Assembly: GCF_000967865.1 (NCBI RefSeq)
Contig: NZ_JXRU01000037.1
Location: 221,158 to 285,157, forward strand
DNA length: 64,000 nucleotides
Direction of reading: 5' to 3'
Source of the DNA: Microbacterium sp. SA39
GTDB lineage: Bacteria; Actinomycetota; Actinomycetes; Actinomycetales; Microbacteriaceae
Shown: piece by piece, positions 44,371 to 53,753 of the stretch
How positions within the stretch are numbered: position 1 is the stretch's first letter
Layout: each line of letters opens with the position of its first letter
The notes under the pieces: model-generated
The model's database searches: none
What the model saw: only the letters and a program-made list of their open reading frames with translations
What the model was told of the DNA's origin: nothing
Translations under genes and position numbers: made by a program

Positions 44371-45434
44371 GCGCCATCGCCCGGATCGACGTCCGTCCGC
44401 TGTCGGTCCGGATGCCGCGACCATGGGTTCCGGAAGCGCCCGACCTGCACCTCGTGCGTGTGGATGTGGCGGATGTCGACGGGGGAGTGGGCACCGGGTT
44501 CTCCTGGACGCCCTCGATCGGCGCGAGCGCGGTGGCCGCGCTCCTCGAAGACGACATCCGCCGCTTCGCCCTCGGGCGCGACAGCGATCCGCGGGAACTG
44601 TGGCCGGCGCTGTGGGCCCACCTCCACGAGGCCGGTGGTGGCGGCATCACCACGATCGCGATGGCCGGTATCGACTTGGCGCTGTGGGATCTGCGAGCGC
44701 GCTCGCGAGGTGCAGGCATACCCGATCTGCTCGGCCGGGTGCACGAGCGGCTCCTGGTCTACGGTTCGGGCGTCAATCTGCATTACTCCGAGGCCGAGCT
44801 CGCCGCTCAGGTCGAGCGCTGGGTCGATCGTGGCATCCGGGCGGCGAAGATCAAGGTCGGCCGGGCAGACCTCCGGGAGGACGTGGCGAGGGTCGCCCTC
44901 GTGCGTGACATCCTCGGACCGGATCGGCAGCTCATGATCGACGCGAACCAGCGATGGGATCTCGACCGCGCGACGCGCGCTCTGGGCGATCTCTGCGCGT
45001 TCGACCTCACCTGGATCGAAGAGCCGCTGCGCTCCGACGACACGGCCGCCTACCGCGAGCTCGCCCGCCGCATCGAGACGCCGATCGCGCTCGGAGAGAA
45101 CCTCCACACGGTGCACCGCTTCCGGGAGGCGATCGACGCGGGATTCGCCGCGGTCGTCCAGCCCAATGTCATCCGCGTGGGCGGGATCACGCCGTTCCTC
45201 GAGATCGCCGCGCTCGCCGAGGAGCGCGGCGTGATGCTCGCCCCGCACCTGCTGCCCGACCTCTCGGCGCAGCTGGCGGTGACGCTCCCGTCCGCGACGT
45301 GGGTGGAAGACGTGGAGGATGCCGGCTTCGAGGCGCTCGGCATCCTCGCCGCCCCCTCACCCGTCCGGATCGACGGCGCCTGGGCGACGGTGTCTGCGGT
45401 GCGGGGGGTGGGGCTGGATCTCGTCGCGCGGTGA
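44367..45434 (+). CDS. Enolase-superfamily acid sugar dehydratase (mandelate racemase group)
   Basis: A 355-residue protein of the mandelate racemase/muconate lactonising superfamily. Visible catalytic positions are Lys161 and Lys163 (AAKIKVG), metal ligands Asp192 (IDANQRW), Glu218 (WIEEPL) and Glu244 (LGENLHTVHRF), and the base His294 (LAPHLLPDL). A KxK plus His arrangement of this kind is found in rhamnonate, fuconate, altronate and galactonate dehydratases. With the dehydrogenase just upstream it suggests a non-phosphorylative oxidative route for one released sugar. Which acid is used cannot be told from sequence alone. Confidence 0.87.
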   Translation: MSAIARIDVRPLSVRMPRPWVPEAPDLHLVRVDVADVDGGVGTGFSWTPSIGASAVAALLEDDIRRFALGRDSDPRELWPALWAHLHEAGGGGITTIAMAGIDLALWDLRARSRGAGIPDLLGRVHERLLVYGSGVNLHYSEAELAAQVERWVDRGIRAAKIKVGRADLREDVARVALVRDILGPDRQLMIDANQRWDLDRATRALGDLCAFDLTWIEEPLRSDDTAAYRELARRIETPIALGENLHTVHRFREAIDAGFAAVVQPNVIRVGGITPFLEIAALAEERGVMLAPHLLPDLSAQLAVTLPSATWVEDVEDAGFEALGILAAPSPVRIDGAWATVSAVRGVGLDLVAR

Positions 45435-45439
45435 GGCGG

Positions 45440-46462
45440 CTATCCGCGCGATGGGGCCTCGGCGATCGACTGGCCGGGCACCATCTCGCAGGGGAGCAGG
45501 ACGGCGGCGAGCTCGGCCTCGGGGTTCTCGATGCGGTCGATGATGGTGTCGACGCCGAGGCGTCCCAGCTCGTCGGCAGGCGAGCGCATGAAGGTCAGCG
45601 CCGGATCGGCCATGCCTGCCATGTGGCTGGATGAGCCGAGCGAGATGATGGAGAGGTCCCCCGGCACGCGCACGCCGGCATCGCGCAGGCCGATGACGAT
45701 CCCCGGTGCGGCGTGTTCGTTGAGCAGCAACAGTGCTGTCGTCTCCGGATGCTCGTCGCGGAAGGTGCGTCCGAACGCCCTTCCCTCGGAGGAGTCCTCG
45801 CTGCAGTACCTCACGGACCCCCGCAGGCCGGCGCTCTCCATGTTCGTCAGAAAGCTGCTTCGCGAGCGCTCGGCAGGACCATGTGCCTCGAAGCGCCCGG
45901 CGCGCGTGCCGCCCGTCACCAGACAGAATTCTCGGTGCCCGAGGTCGGTCAGCGTCGCGACCGCGCTCGACACGGTGGCCGCGAAGTCCACGTCGACGTA
46001 GGCGAGACCCTCCGGCTCGGCCGTGCGTCCGATGAGGGCGAACGGGGTCCGACCCGCGATCAGCGCGGGCACGCGACTGTCGTTCAGCTGCACCTCCATC
46101 AGCAGCACCCCGTCGACCAGTCCGGTGTCGGCCAGTGCCATCGTCTCGTCGGAGTCGTTGCTGATCGGCCACAGGACGAGCTGATAGCCCCGCTCCCGCG
46201 CGCGCGCCGTCGCACTCGTGAAGAAGCCCCCGACGGTGCCGCTGAGCGGTCGTTGAAGGGCGGGGTACAGCATCCCGATGATCTTGGTGCGACCCCGGGC
46301 CAGGGCGGCGCCGACCGGATTGCGACGGTACCCGAGCTCCCGCATCGCCTGCTCCACGCGCGCCGTGGTCGCGGAGGAGATCGGCTTGCTGCCGTTGACG
46401 ACGAACGAGACCGTCGCCACCGAGACGTTCGCGCGCGCTGCGACGTCGCGCATGGTGACCAT
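45440..46462 (-). CDS. LacI family transcriptional regulator
   Basis: A 340-residue LacI/GalR regulator: TMRDVAARANVSVATVSFVVN (helix-turn-helix, about 3-23), YRRNPVGAALARGRT hinge end and an effector domain with GMLYPALQRPLSGTVGGFF and ALLLLNEHAAPGIVIGLRD. ATG 46462 has AGGAG five bases upstream and gives the usual N-terminus. It is divergent from the Gfo/Idh-ABC operon, whose promoter carries a different LacI-type dyad (TTAAACGCTTAA) from the rhaI group, so it probably controls a separate regulon. Confidence 0.92.
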   Translation of the reverse strand: MVTMRDVAARANVSVATVSFVVNGSKPISSATTARVEQAMRELGYRRNPVGAALARGRTKIIGMLYPALQRPLSGTVGGFFTSATARARERGYQLVLWPISNDSDETMALADTGLVDGVLLMEVQLNDSRVPALIAGRTPFALIGRTAEPEGLAYVDVDFAATVSSAVATLTDLGHREFCLVTGGTRAGRFEAHGPAERSRSSFLTNMESAGLRGSVRYCSEDSSEGRAFGRTFRDEHPETTALLLLNEHAAPGIVIGLRDAGVRVPGDLSIISLGSSSHMAGMADPALTFMRSPADELGRLGVDTIIDRIENPEAELAAVLLPCEMVPGQSIAEAPSRG

Positions 46463-46522
46463 GACGCTCCTCTCGGGCGAGGCGATCCTGCGGGATGCGG
46501 ATGAGTCCATCATCGCGGATGA

Positions 46523-46582
46523 ATATGTTGACAACTCCAACATATGACTGCATACTCGGACAACGGCAGTTTAAACGCTTAA
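46523..46582 (+). promoter_or_regulatory. Promoter and two candidate operators of the 46.6-52.9 kb operon
   Basis: TTGACA (46528-46533), 17 bases and CATACT (46551-46556) form a strong promoter. ATATGTTG/CAACATAT (46523-46530, 46538-46545) is an 8-base inverted repeat across the -35 box. TTAAACGCTTAA (46571-46582) is a LacI-type dyad just downstream of the predicted start site. Confidence 0.65.
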
Positions 46583-46616
46583 CCGGGACTCTGATCGACG
46601 GCGAACAGGAGTGGTG

Positions 46617-47816
46617 ATGACGCAGGTGTCTGAGAGCGATGTGCTCGGAGTGGGGCTCGTCGGCACGTCGTTCATGGGTCGTGTGCACACCCAGGCCTGG
46701 ACTCTGGCGCCGCGCGCCTTCGACCTCGCGCTCACGCCCCGGGTCGTTGCCGTGGCGGGGCAGAACCCGGAGCGGACGGCCGCGTTCGCCGCGCGCCATG
46801 ACATCGCCCGAGCATCCTCGGACTGGCGGGACCTGCTGGACGATCCTCACGTCGATGTCATCGACATCTGTGTGCCGGGCGACCTCCACGCGGGCATCGC
46901 GGAGGCAGCTCTCGCCGCGGGCAAGCACGTGCTCTGCGAGAAGCCGCTGTCCAACTCGCTCGCCGAAGCCGAGTCCATGGTCGCCGCCGCACGGTCGGCC
47001 CGCGAGCACGGCATCCAATCGATGGTGGGGTACAGCTACCGCTTCGTGCCGGCACTCGCGCACGCACGAGAACTCGTGCGCACCGGCCGACTCGGGAAGA
47101 TCCGACACGTGCGCGCCCAGTACCTCCAGGACTGGATCGTGGCGGAGGACTTCCCTCTGGTGTGGCGACTCGACCGCGAGCGGGCAGGCTCCGGAGCGCT
47201 GGGAGATCTCGGCGCCCATATCGTCGACGCGGCGACCTTCGTCACCGGCCACCGCCTCATCGGGGTCAGCGCGCTCACGGAGACCTTCGTCACAGAGAGG
47301 CCGCTCCCGGCCGAATCCGGTGCACTCGCCGCCACCGCAGGAACGGGGCGCGGCCCCGTCACCGTCGACGATGCCGCGGTGTTCATCGGCCGCACCGACG
47401 GCGGGGCGCTCGCGACGTTCGAGGCGACGCGCTTCGCGTCGGGCCGGAAGAACGCGATGCGGCTCGAGGTCAACGGCTCGCTCGGGTCGATCTCGTTCGA
47501 CTTCGAGAACCCGAACGAGCTCTGGTTCCATGATCACACGGTCGACGAATCCGAAGCGGGCTTCCGGCGGATCCACGTGACAGAGCCGTCGCACCCGTTC
47601 GCCGGAGCGTGGTGGCCCGCAGGACACGGACTCGGGTACGACCACGCCTTCGTGCATGAGGTGGTCGAGTTCACGCGGGCCATCGCCGACCGCCGCACGC
47701 CGGATCCGTCGTTCGAAGACGGCCTCGCGGTCCAACGGGTTCTCGACGCGGTCGAGCGCAGCGCCGCCGGCCAGGCCCGCTGGGTGCCGCTCGACCCGCG
47801 CGAATCCGACCTCTGA
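46617..47816 (+). CDS. Gfo/Idh/MocA family sugar oxidoreductase
   Basis: A 399-residue NAD(P)-dependent oxidoreductase with an N-terminal Rossmann fold (GVGLVGTSFMGRVHTQ), the family EKP motif (LCEKPLSNSLAEAES) and a C-terminal alpha/beta domain with GDLGAHIVDAATFV. ATG 46617 has CAGGAG five bases upstream; the two preceding GTGs are in frame. It heads an operon with a sugar importer. D-apiose dehydrogenase (ApsD) belongs to this family, so given the D-apionate genes downstream this is one of two candidates for that step; inositol- or glucoside-type oxidation is equally possible. Confidence 0.88.
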   Translation: MTQVSESDVLGVGLVGTSFMGRVHTQAWTLAPRAFDLALTPRVVAVAGQNPERTAAFAARHDIARASSDWRDLLDDPHVDVIDICVPGDLHAGIAEAALAAGKHVLCEKPLSNSLAEAESMVAAARSAREHGIQSMVGYSYRFVPALAHARELVRTGRLGKIRHVRAQYLQDWIVAEDFPLVWRLDRERAGSGALGDLGAHIVDAATFVTGHRLIGVSALTETFVTERPLPAESGALAATAGTGRGPVTVDDAAVFIGRTDGGALATFEATRFASGRKNAMRLEVNGSLGSISFDFENPNELWFHDHTVDESEAGFRRIHVTEPSHPFAGAWWPAGHGLGYDHAFVHEVVEFTRAIADRRTPDPSFEDGLAVQRVLDAVERSAAGQARWVPLDPRESDL

Positions 47817-47849
47817 CCCACACCTGCATCACACACGAAGGAGTACACG

Positions 47850-49067
47850 ATGCGCACACGAAAGACACTCATCACCCTGGTGGCGGGCGCCGCCGTCCTG
47901 CCGCTCGCCCTCGCAGGATGCGGCGGCGGAGGCTCCGCATCGAGCGGCGACGCCGATACCCTCACCATCCTCGACTACTACAACAACGAGCCGGACAAGA
48001 CGCTGGTCCAGAAGATGCTCGATCAGTGTGCGGACGACATCGGCGTCACGATCGAACGTGAATCCGTGCCGGGCAAGGACCTCATCCAGAAGGTGCTGCA
48101 GCGCTCCTCGTCCAAGACGCTCCCCGACGTGCTGATGCTCGACAACCCGGATGTGCAGGAGATCGCCGCGACCGGCGGCCTCACCCCCCTGAGCACCTTC
48201 GACGTCGACACCTCAGGGTTCGCGCAGGGCATCCTCGATGCCGCGACGTACGACGGCGAGGTATACGGCCTCGCCCCGGTGGTGAACACCCTCGGCCTCT
48301 TCTACAACGTCGACCTGTTCGAGCAGGCGGGGCTCGAGCCGCCGAAGACCTGGGACGAGTTGAAGACGACGGCGAAGGCGCTGACCACCGGAGACCAGTA
48401 CGGGCTCGCCTTCTCAGCGATCGCGACGTACGAGGGCAGCTGGCAGTTCCTGCCGTTCATGTGGACCAACGGCGGCGACGAGACCGATCTGCAGAGCCCC
48501 GAGAACGCGGAGGCGCTGCAGCTCTGGGTCGACCTCGTCGGCAGCGGCTCCGCCTCTGAGAGCGTGATCAACTGGAGCCAGGGCGACGTCAAGGACCAAT
48601 TCGCGGCGGGCAAGGCCGCCATGATGGTGAACGGACCCTGGAACATCCCCGCCCTGAACGAGACCGATGTGAACTGGGCGTCGGTCCAGGTGCCGGTGAA
48701 CAAGGTCGGCCAGACCCCCGTCGCCCCGCTCGGTGGCGAGGTGTGGACGGTGCCGCAGACCGGCGACAAGGCGAAGCAGGCCAAGGCCGCGGAATTCGTC
48801 GAGTGCATGGCCGGCGACGACATCGAGCTCGAGGCGGCGGAGTCCCGGTTCACGGTCCCCACGAGGACCGAACTGATCCCCGAGTACGTCGAGAAGGTGC
48901 CGTCGATGGAGGCCTTCGCCGAGCAGGTCGTCAACGCACGCTCGCGGACGGGCCAGCTGGGTGAGGAGTGGCCGGAGCAGGCCACCGTCATCTACACCGC
49001 GATCCAGCTCGCACTCACCGGCAAAGCCACTCCCGACGAGGCCTTCGAGCAGGCAGCCCAGGGCTGA
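47850..49067 (+). CDS. ABC transporter substrate-binding lipoprotein (CUT1 type)
   Basis: A 405-residue exported lipoprotein with lipobox LAGC (Cys24) and a family 1 solute-binding fold (TLTILDYYNNEPDKTLV, YGLAPVVNTLGLFYNVDLFE, TWDELKTTAKAL, AAMMVNGPWNIP). GAAGGAG precedes the ATG. First transporter gene of its operon, it is followed by a stem-loop and two permeases. The ligand is unknown; the setting suggests a plant sugar such as an apioside or other pectin-derived saccharide. Confidence 0.92.
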   Translation: MRTRKTLITLVAGAAVLPLALAGCGGGGSASSGDADTLTILDYYNNEPDKTLVQKMLDQCADDIGVTIERESVPGKDLIQKVLQRSSSKTLPDVLMLDNPDVQEIAATGGLTPLSTFDVDTSGFAQGILDAATYDGEVYGLAPVVNTLGLFYNVDLFEQAGLEPPKTWDELKTTAKALTTGDQYGLAFSAIATYEGSWQFLPFMWTNGGDETDLQSPENAEALQLWVDLVGSGSASESVINWSQGDVKDQFAAGKAAMMVNGPWNIPALNETDVNWASVQVPVNKVGQTPVAPLGGEVWTVPQTGDKAKQAKAAEFVECMAGDDIELEAAESRFTVPTRTELIPEYVEKVPSMEAFAEQVVNARSRTGQLGEEWPEQATVIYTAIQLALTGKATPDEAFEQAAQG

Positions 49068-49083
49068 CCCGATCGACGTCCGC

Positions 49084-49111
49084 AGGTGCCCCGCGTGACC
49101 GCGGGGCACCT
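49084..49111 (+). terminator. Intra-operon hairpin after the binding-protein gene
   Basis: AGGTGCCCCGC (49084-49094) pairs perfectly with GCGGGGCACCT (49101-49111) around a 6-base loop. It lies between the binding protein and the first permease, like 35640-35678 in the other ABC operon, and probably sets their expression ratio. Confidence 0.7.
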
Positions 49112-49126
49112 GGAAGGGAGTTCGTG

Positions 49127-50080
<954 letters not shown>

Positions 50081-50092
50081 GAAGGCACAGAC

Positions 50093-50953
50093 ATGACCAC
50101 GATGACCATCGTCACCGGCGGCAGGGCGAACCGGCGGGCGATGCCGCGCTCGGGGCGGCCGCTGCTGTTCACCGTTCTCGGCGTCGCGTTCCTCGCCATC
50201 ATGCTTTTCCCCGTGTACTGGATGATCAACGCGTCCCTCCAGCCCTCGGGCAACACGCTCACGGCATCGCTGCTGCCGCTCAACCCCAGCTTCGCCGGGT
50301 ACGAGAAGGCGATCGCCGACCAAGGCCCGAACCTCGTCACGAGCCTGCTCATCTCGGTGGGAACGGTGATCTTCAGTCTGGCGATCGCCGCCCCTGCCGC
50401 GTATGCGCTCGCGCAGTTCCGCTATCGCTGGATCAACGTCGCGCTGCTCGCCGTGCTGATCGCACAGATGATCCCCGGCGTCGTCATCGCCAACGCGCTG
50501 TACGCGGCCTACAACGACCTCGGGATGCTCAACTCGATCGCAGGTCTGATCCTCGCCGACGCCACCCATGCCATTCCGTTCTCGATCATGATCCTGCGCG
50601 CCTTCATGATGAGCGTGCCGCCGTCCATCATCGAGGCCGCGCGCGTGGACGGCGCAGGCCACCTCCGCGCCTTCTGGTCGATCGTGCTGCCCGTCGCCAA
50701 GAACTCGCTCATCACGGCCGGCCTGTTCGCCTTCCTCTTCTCGTGGAGCGACTTCCTCTTCGCGCTCACCCTGACGACGACGGACGACATCACTCCGGTC
50801 ACGCTCGGCATCTATCAGTACCTCGGCACGCAGGTCGCGAACTGGAGTGCGGTCATGGCGACGGCCGTGCTCTCCTCGATTCCGGCGATCGTCCTCCTCG
50901 TCCTCGCGCAGCGCTATATCGCCGCCGGCGCCACGGGCGGGGCGGTCAAGTAG
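50093..50953 (+). CDS. ABC sugar transporter permease (MalG-like)
   Basis: A 286-residue CUT1 permease with six membrane segments and the loop PSIIEAARVDGAGHLRAFWSIVLP. GGAAGG lies just before the ATG, 12 bases after the previous stop. It is the partner of 49127-50080. No ATPase gene is present in the operon. Confidence 0.93.
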   Translation: MTTMTIVTGGRANRRAMPRSGRPLLFTVLGVAFLAIMLFPVYWMINASLQPSGNTLTASLLPLNPSFAGYEKAIADQGPNLVTSLLISVGTVIFSLAIAAPAAYALAQFRYRWINVALLAVLIAQMIPGVVIANALYAAYNDLGMLNSIAGLILADATHAIPFSIMILRAFMMSVPPSIIEAARVDGAGHLRAFWSIVLPVAKNSLITAGLFAFLFSWSDFLFALTLTTTDDITPVTLGIYQYLGTQVANWSAVMATAVLSSIPAIVLLVLAQRYIAAGATGGAVK

Positions 50954-51011
50954 CCGCCGACCATCGCTCTGCCCGCATACCCCCGAAAAAGAACTCCGAA
51001 GGATGAAAGAA

Positions 51012-51800
51012 ATGACCGGCACCACCACGCCCGAGTACCCCATTCGCGTCGTCGTCTGGGGAGAGAACCGGCACGAGCAGGTCGAGCAGAAGGTGCGCGA
51101 CATCTATCCGCTCGGCATGCACACCACCATCAAGGAGGGCATCGAGGAGAACCTCGGTGAACGGGCGACCGTCACGACCGTCACGCTGGACGACCCGGAG
51201 CACGGGCTGACCGAAGAGGTGCTGGCGGCCACCGATGTGCTCGTCTGGTGGGGGCATGCCGCGCATGGTGAGGTCTCCGACGAGGTCGTGGACCGCGTGC
51301 AGCGTCATGTGCTGGAGGGGATGGGCCTCATCGTCCTCCACTCCGGACACTGGTCGCGAATCTTCGGCCGCCTCATGGGAACCACGTGCACGCTGCGCTG
51401 GCGCTCCAAGGATGATCGCGAGATCGTCTGGACGGTCGACCCGACGCACCCGATCGCCCGGGGCATCCCGCATCCGTTCCTCATTCCCGCGCAGGAGATG
51501 TACGGAGAGTTCTTCGACGTTCCAGCGCCGGATGAGCTGGTCTTCCTGTCGACGTTCTCCGGGGGAGAGGTCTTCCGCAGCGGCATGACCTACCGGCGCG
51601 GCTTCGGCAAGATCTTCTACTTCAGCCCGGGCGACCAGGACTACCCGGTCTATCACCAGGCGGAGGTTCGTCAGGTACTCGCGAACGCCGTGGAGTGGGC
51701 GAAGTCCCTGCGTCCGCAGCGCGAGATTCCGGTGCTGCTGCGCTACGAGAAAGAGGACTTCTACAACGGGCGGGGCTACGAAGGAGCGATGGAGCGATGA
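51012..51800 (+). CDS. ThuA-like trehalose-utilisation domain protein
   Basis: A 262-residue protein with the glutamine-amidotransferase-like fold of the ThuA family: IRVVVWGENRHEQVEQKVRDIYP, ATDVLVWWGHAAHGEV, GLIVLHSGHWSRIFGRLMG and KIFYFSPGDQDYPVYHQ. ThuA proteins accompany sugar importers and Gfo/Idh oxidoreductases and have been linked to metabolism of oxidised (keto) sugars, though the chemistry is often unassigned. ATG 51012 follows AAGG at a good distance; ATG 51003 is also in frame. The stop overlaps the next start by three bases (ATGA). Confidence 0.87.
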   Translation: MTGTTTPEYPIRVVVWGENRHEQVEQKVRDIYPLGMHTTIKEGIEENLGERATVTTVTLDDPEHGLTEEVLAATDVLVWWGHAAHGEVSDEVVDRVQRHVLEGMGLIVLHSGHWSRIFGRLMGTTCTLRWRSKDDREIVWTVDPTHPIARGIPHPFLIPAQEMYGEFFDVPAPDELVFLSTFSGGEVFRSGMTYRRGFGKIFYFSPGDQDYPVYHQAEVRQVLANAVEWAKSLRPQREIPVLLRYEKEDFYNGRGYEGAMER

Positions 51801-52876
51801 CGAGTCCGCTGCGCCTGGTGCAGGTCGGGGCGGGGGGAATGGGGCGCGCCTGGCTGCGCACGATCGCCGAGAGCCCAGAGGTCGAACTGGTGGGCCTGGT
51901 GGACCTCGATCTCGACGTCGCTCGCGCCGCCCTGACGGATGCCGGAACGCCCGACGTTCCGGTCGGCCGGAGTGCCGCAGAGGTCGCCGACCTGGTGGGT
52001 GCCGACGCCATCGTGAACGTCACCGTTCCCGAGGCGCACCTCGTGGTCAACGAAGAGGCGCTCGCCGCCGGTTACCCGGTGCTGTGCGAGAAGCCTGCTG
52101 CGCCGACCGTGGCGGCCGCGCTCATCCAGGCGGGGATGGCAGACCTGTCGGGGCAACTGCTCATGATCAGCCAGTCGCGACGCTACTTCGCCGCTCTGCG
52201 GGAGCTGCGACGGCAGGCCGAGGGGCTGGGCTCGATCGGCACGGTCACGACGGAGTTCTTCAAGGCTCCGCACTTCGGCGGCTTCCGCGAGGACATGGCG
52301 CACGTGCTACTGGTCGACATGGCCATCCACGCGTTCGACGCCGCGCGCTACGTGATCGGTGCCGAACCGGTCTCGGTGTACTGCGAGGAGTACAACCCGA
52401 CCTGGAGCTGGTACGCCGGGGCGGCGAACGCGGCCGCGGTGTTCGAGTTCGAGGGCGGCATCCGCTACGTCTACAACGGGAGCTGGTGCTCGGGTGGTGC
52501 GGAGACCTCATGGAACGGGGAGTGGCGCGTGAGCGCTGCGGAGGGAACGGCGACGTGGGACGGTGAGCACGCACTGATCGTGCATCGACCGGACGCGGGG
52601 GATCCCGTCCAGGTCGCCACCGACCCGATCCGTGAGGAGATCGCGGGGTCGCTCGAAGCATTCGTGCACGCGCTCCGCTCCGGAACCGAACCGGAGAACA
52701 GCATCCGCGCCAATCTGCGGAGCCTCGCGATGGTCGAGGCGGCCGTGGCGTCCGCCGAGTCGGGATCCCGTGTGCGAATCGACGACGTGCTGGCGCGGGC
52801 GCGGGAGACCGCGATCGCGCAGACCCGTCGCGATGACGTGCGCGAATGGCTCGGGGCGGCGCCGGTCGCGCGCTGA
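51797..52876 (+). CDS. Gfo/Idh/MocA family sugar oxidoreductase
   Basis: A 359-residue NAD(P)-dependent oxidoreductase. RLVQVGAGGMGRAWL is the dinucleotide site, LCEKPAAPTV the family EKP motif, and LLVDMAIHAFDAARYVIG carries the conserved Asp/His of the active site. It is translationally coupled to the ThuA-like gene and is the last gene of the operon that starts at 46617. It differs clearly from the other Gfo/Idh protein there and may be the second D-apiose dehydrogenase candidate, or work on a keto-sugar with ThuA. Confidence 0.88.
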   Translation: MTSPLRLVQVGAGGMGRAWLRTIAESPEVELVGLVDLDLDVARAALTDAGTPDVPVGRSAAEVADLVGADAIVNVTVPEAHLVVNEEALAAGYPVLCEKPAAPTVAAALIQAGMADLSGQLLMISQSRRYFAALRELRRQAEGLGSIGTVTTEFFKAPHFGGFREDMAHVLLVDMAIHAFDAARYVIGAEPVSVYCEEYNPTWSWYAGAANAAAVFEFEGGIRYVYNGSWCSGGAETSWNGEWRVSAAEGTATWDGEHALIVHRPDAGDPVQVATDPIREEIAGSLEAFVHALRSGTEPENSIRANLRSLAMVEAAVASAESGSRVRIDDVLARARETAIAQTRRDDVREWLGAAPVAR

Positions 52877-52898
52877 CGCCGCCCCGAGCTCCGTCGGC

Positions 52899-53753
52899 TC
52901 AGCGCTGGATCGCGTCGAGGTGCAGCATCCGCGCGAGGTTCTTGTCGAGCTCGTCGTCGCGGAAGATCTTCTTCCAGTCGTCCTTGATGATGCTCTCGCG
53001 GCCGTAATCCATCGCGATGAGGCAGGCGTCGGAGAACGGGTTGTCGCCGCGCAGGCCGTTCGCGAGCGCGACCTGCGTGTGGCCGTAGAGGATGCTGCGC
53101 GCCGCCGCCTCGGGCACGCCCATGGTGTTGACCGTCTCCTGCAGGGCCTCGTTGAGGAGGTCGCCGATCATGCAGGCGACCGTCTCGACGAGGGTGGGCT
53201 CGAGCTGCGCGAGCTGCTTGATCGTGACCCAGTGGACGTCGATGACCGGCGCGTAGATCGCGCGGACGGTGGCCTCGACGATCGCCTTCGCCTCGGGGTC
53301 ATCGCTCTCGACGGCCGCGATCGCGTCCTGCGGGGCGGCGATGCCGCCGAACGTGTCGGCCCACTGCTCGGGGGTCTCGCGCTGCAGGAAGATCGACGGG
53401 TGGCAGGGGTGCGCGACGGCCTGGATCACGTCGTCGCGCGTGGTGAGCAGCCCCGCGTAGGCAGCGGCCGGGTCGAGCGTCAGCACGATGGCACCCGCGC
53501 GCAGCTGCGGCACGAGGTCTGCGGTGACGGGGCCGAGCGCGAGGTCGGGGACAGCGAGCACGACGATGTCGGCGTCGGCGACCGCGGCCGCGGCATCCGT
53601 CAGCTCGCGTCCGGCATCGGTCGTGCGCTGCTGGCCGGCCGGCGAGTTCTCGACGTACCAGACGGTGTGGTCGGTCTTCGCCAGGTTGTTCGAGACGCGC
53701 ATGCCCATCTTGCCGCCGGCGCCGATCACCGCGATCTTGTAGGTGGTGCTCAT
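52899..53753 (-). CDS. apnO: D-apionate oxidoisomerase-like protein (ApnO family)
   Basis: A 284-residue NAD-dependent protein with an N-terminal Rossmann motif (IAVIGAGGKMGMRVSNNL, 7-24) and a 6-phosphogluconate-dehydrogenase-like C-terminal domain (HPCHPSIFLQRETPEQWAD, HWVTIKQLAQLEPTLVET). This resembles ApnO, which oxidises D-apionate and moves its hydroxymethyl group to give 3-oxo-isoapionate. GAGGAG precedes the ATG. It overlaps the TIM-barrel gene by four bases and is the last gene of the operon running from 58889. The neighbouring decarboxylase- and erythrulose-type genes fit this step exactly; the assignment still rests on family resemblance and context. Confidence 0.75.
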   Translation of the reverse strand: MSTTYKIAVIGAGGKMGMRVSNNLAKTDHTVWYVENSPAGQQRTTDAGRELTDAAAAVADADIVVLAVPDLALGPVTADLVPQLRAGAIVLTLDPAAAYAGLLTTRDDVIQAVAHPCHPSIFLQRETPEQWADTFGGIAAPQDAIAAVESDDPEAKAIVEATVRAIYAPVIDVHWVTIKQLAQLEPTLVETVACMIGDLLNEALQETVNTMGVPEAAARSILYGHTQVALANGLRGDNPFSDACLIAMDYGRESIIKDDWKKIFRDDELDKNLARMLHLDAIQR

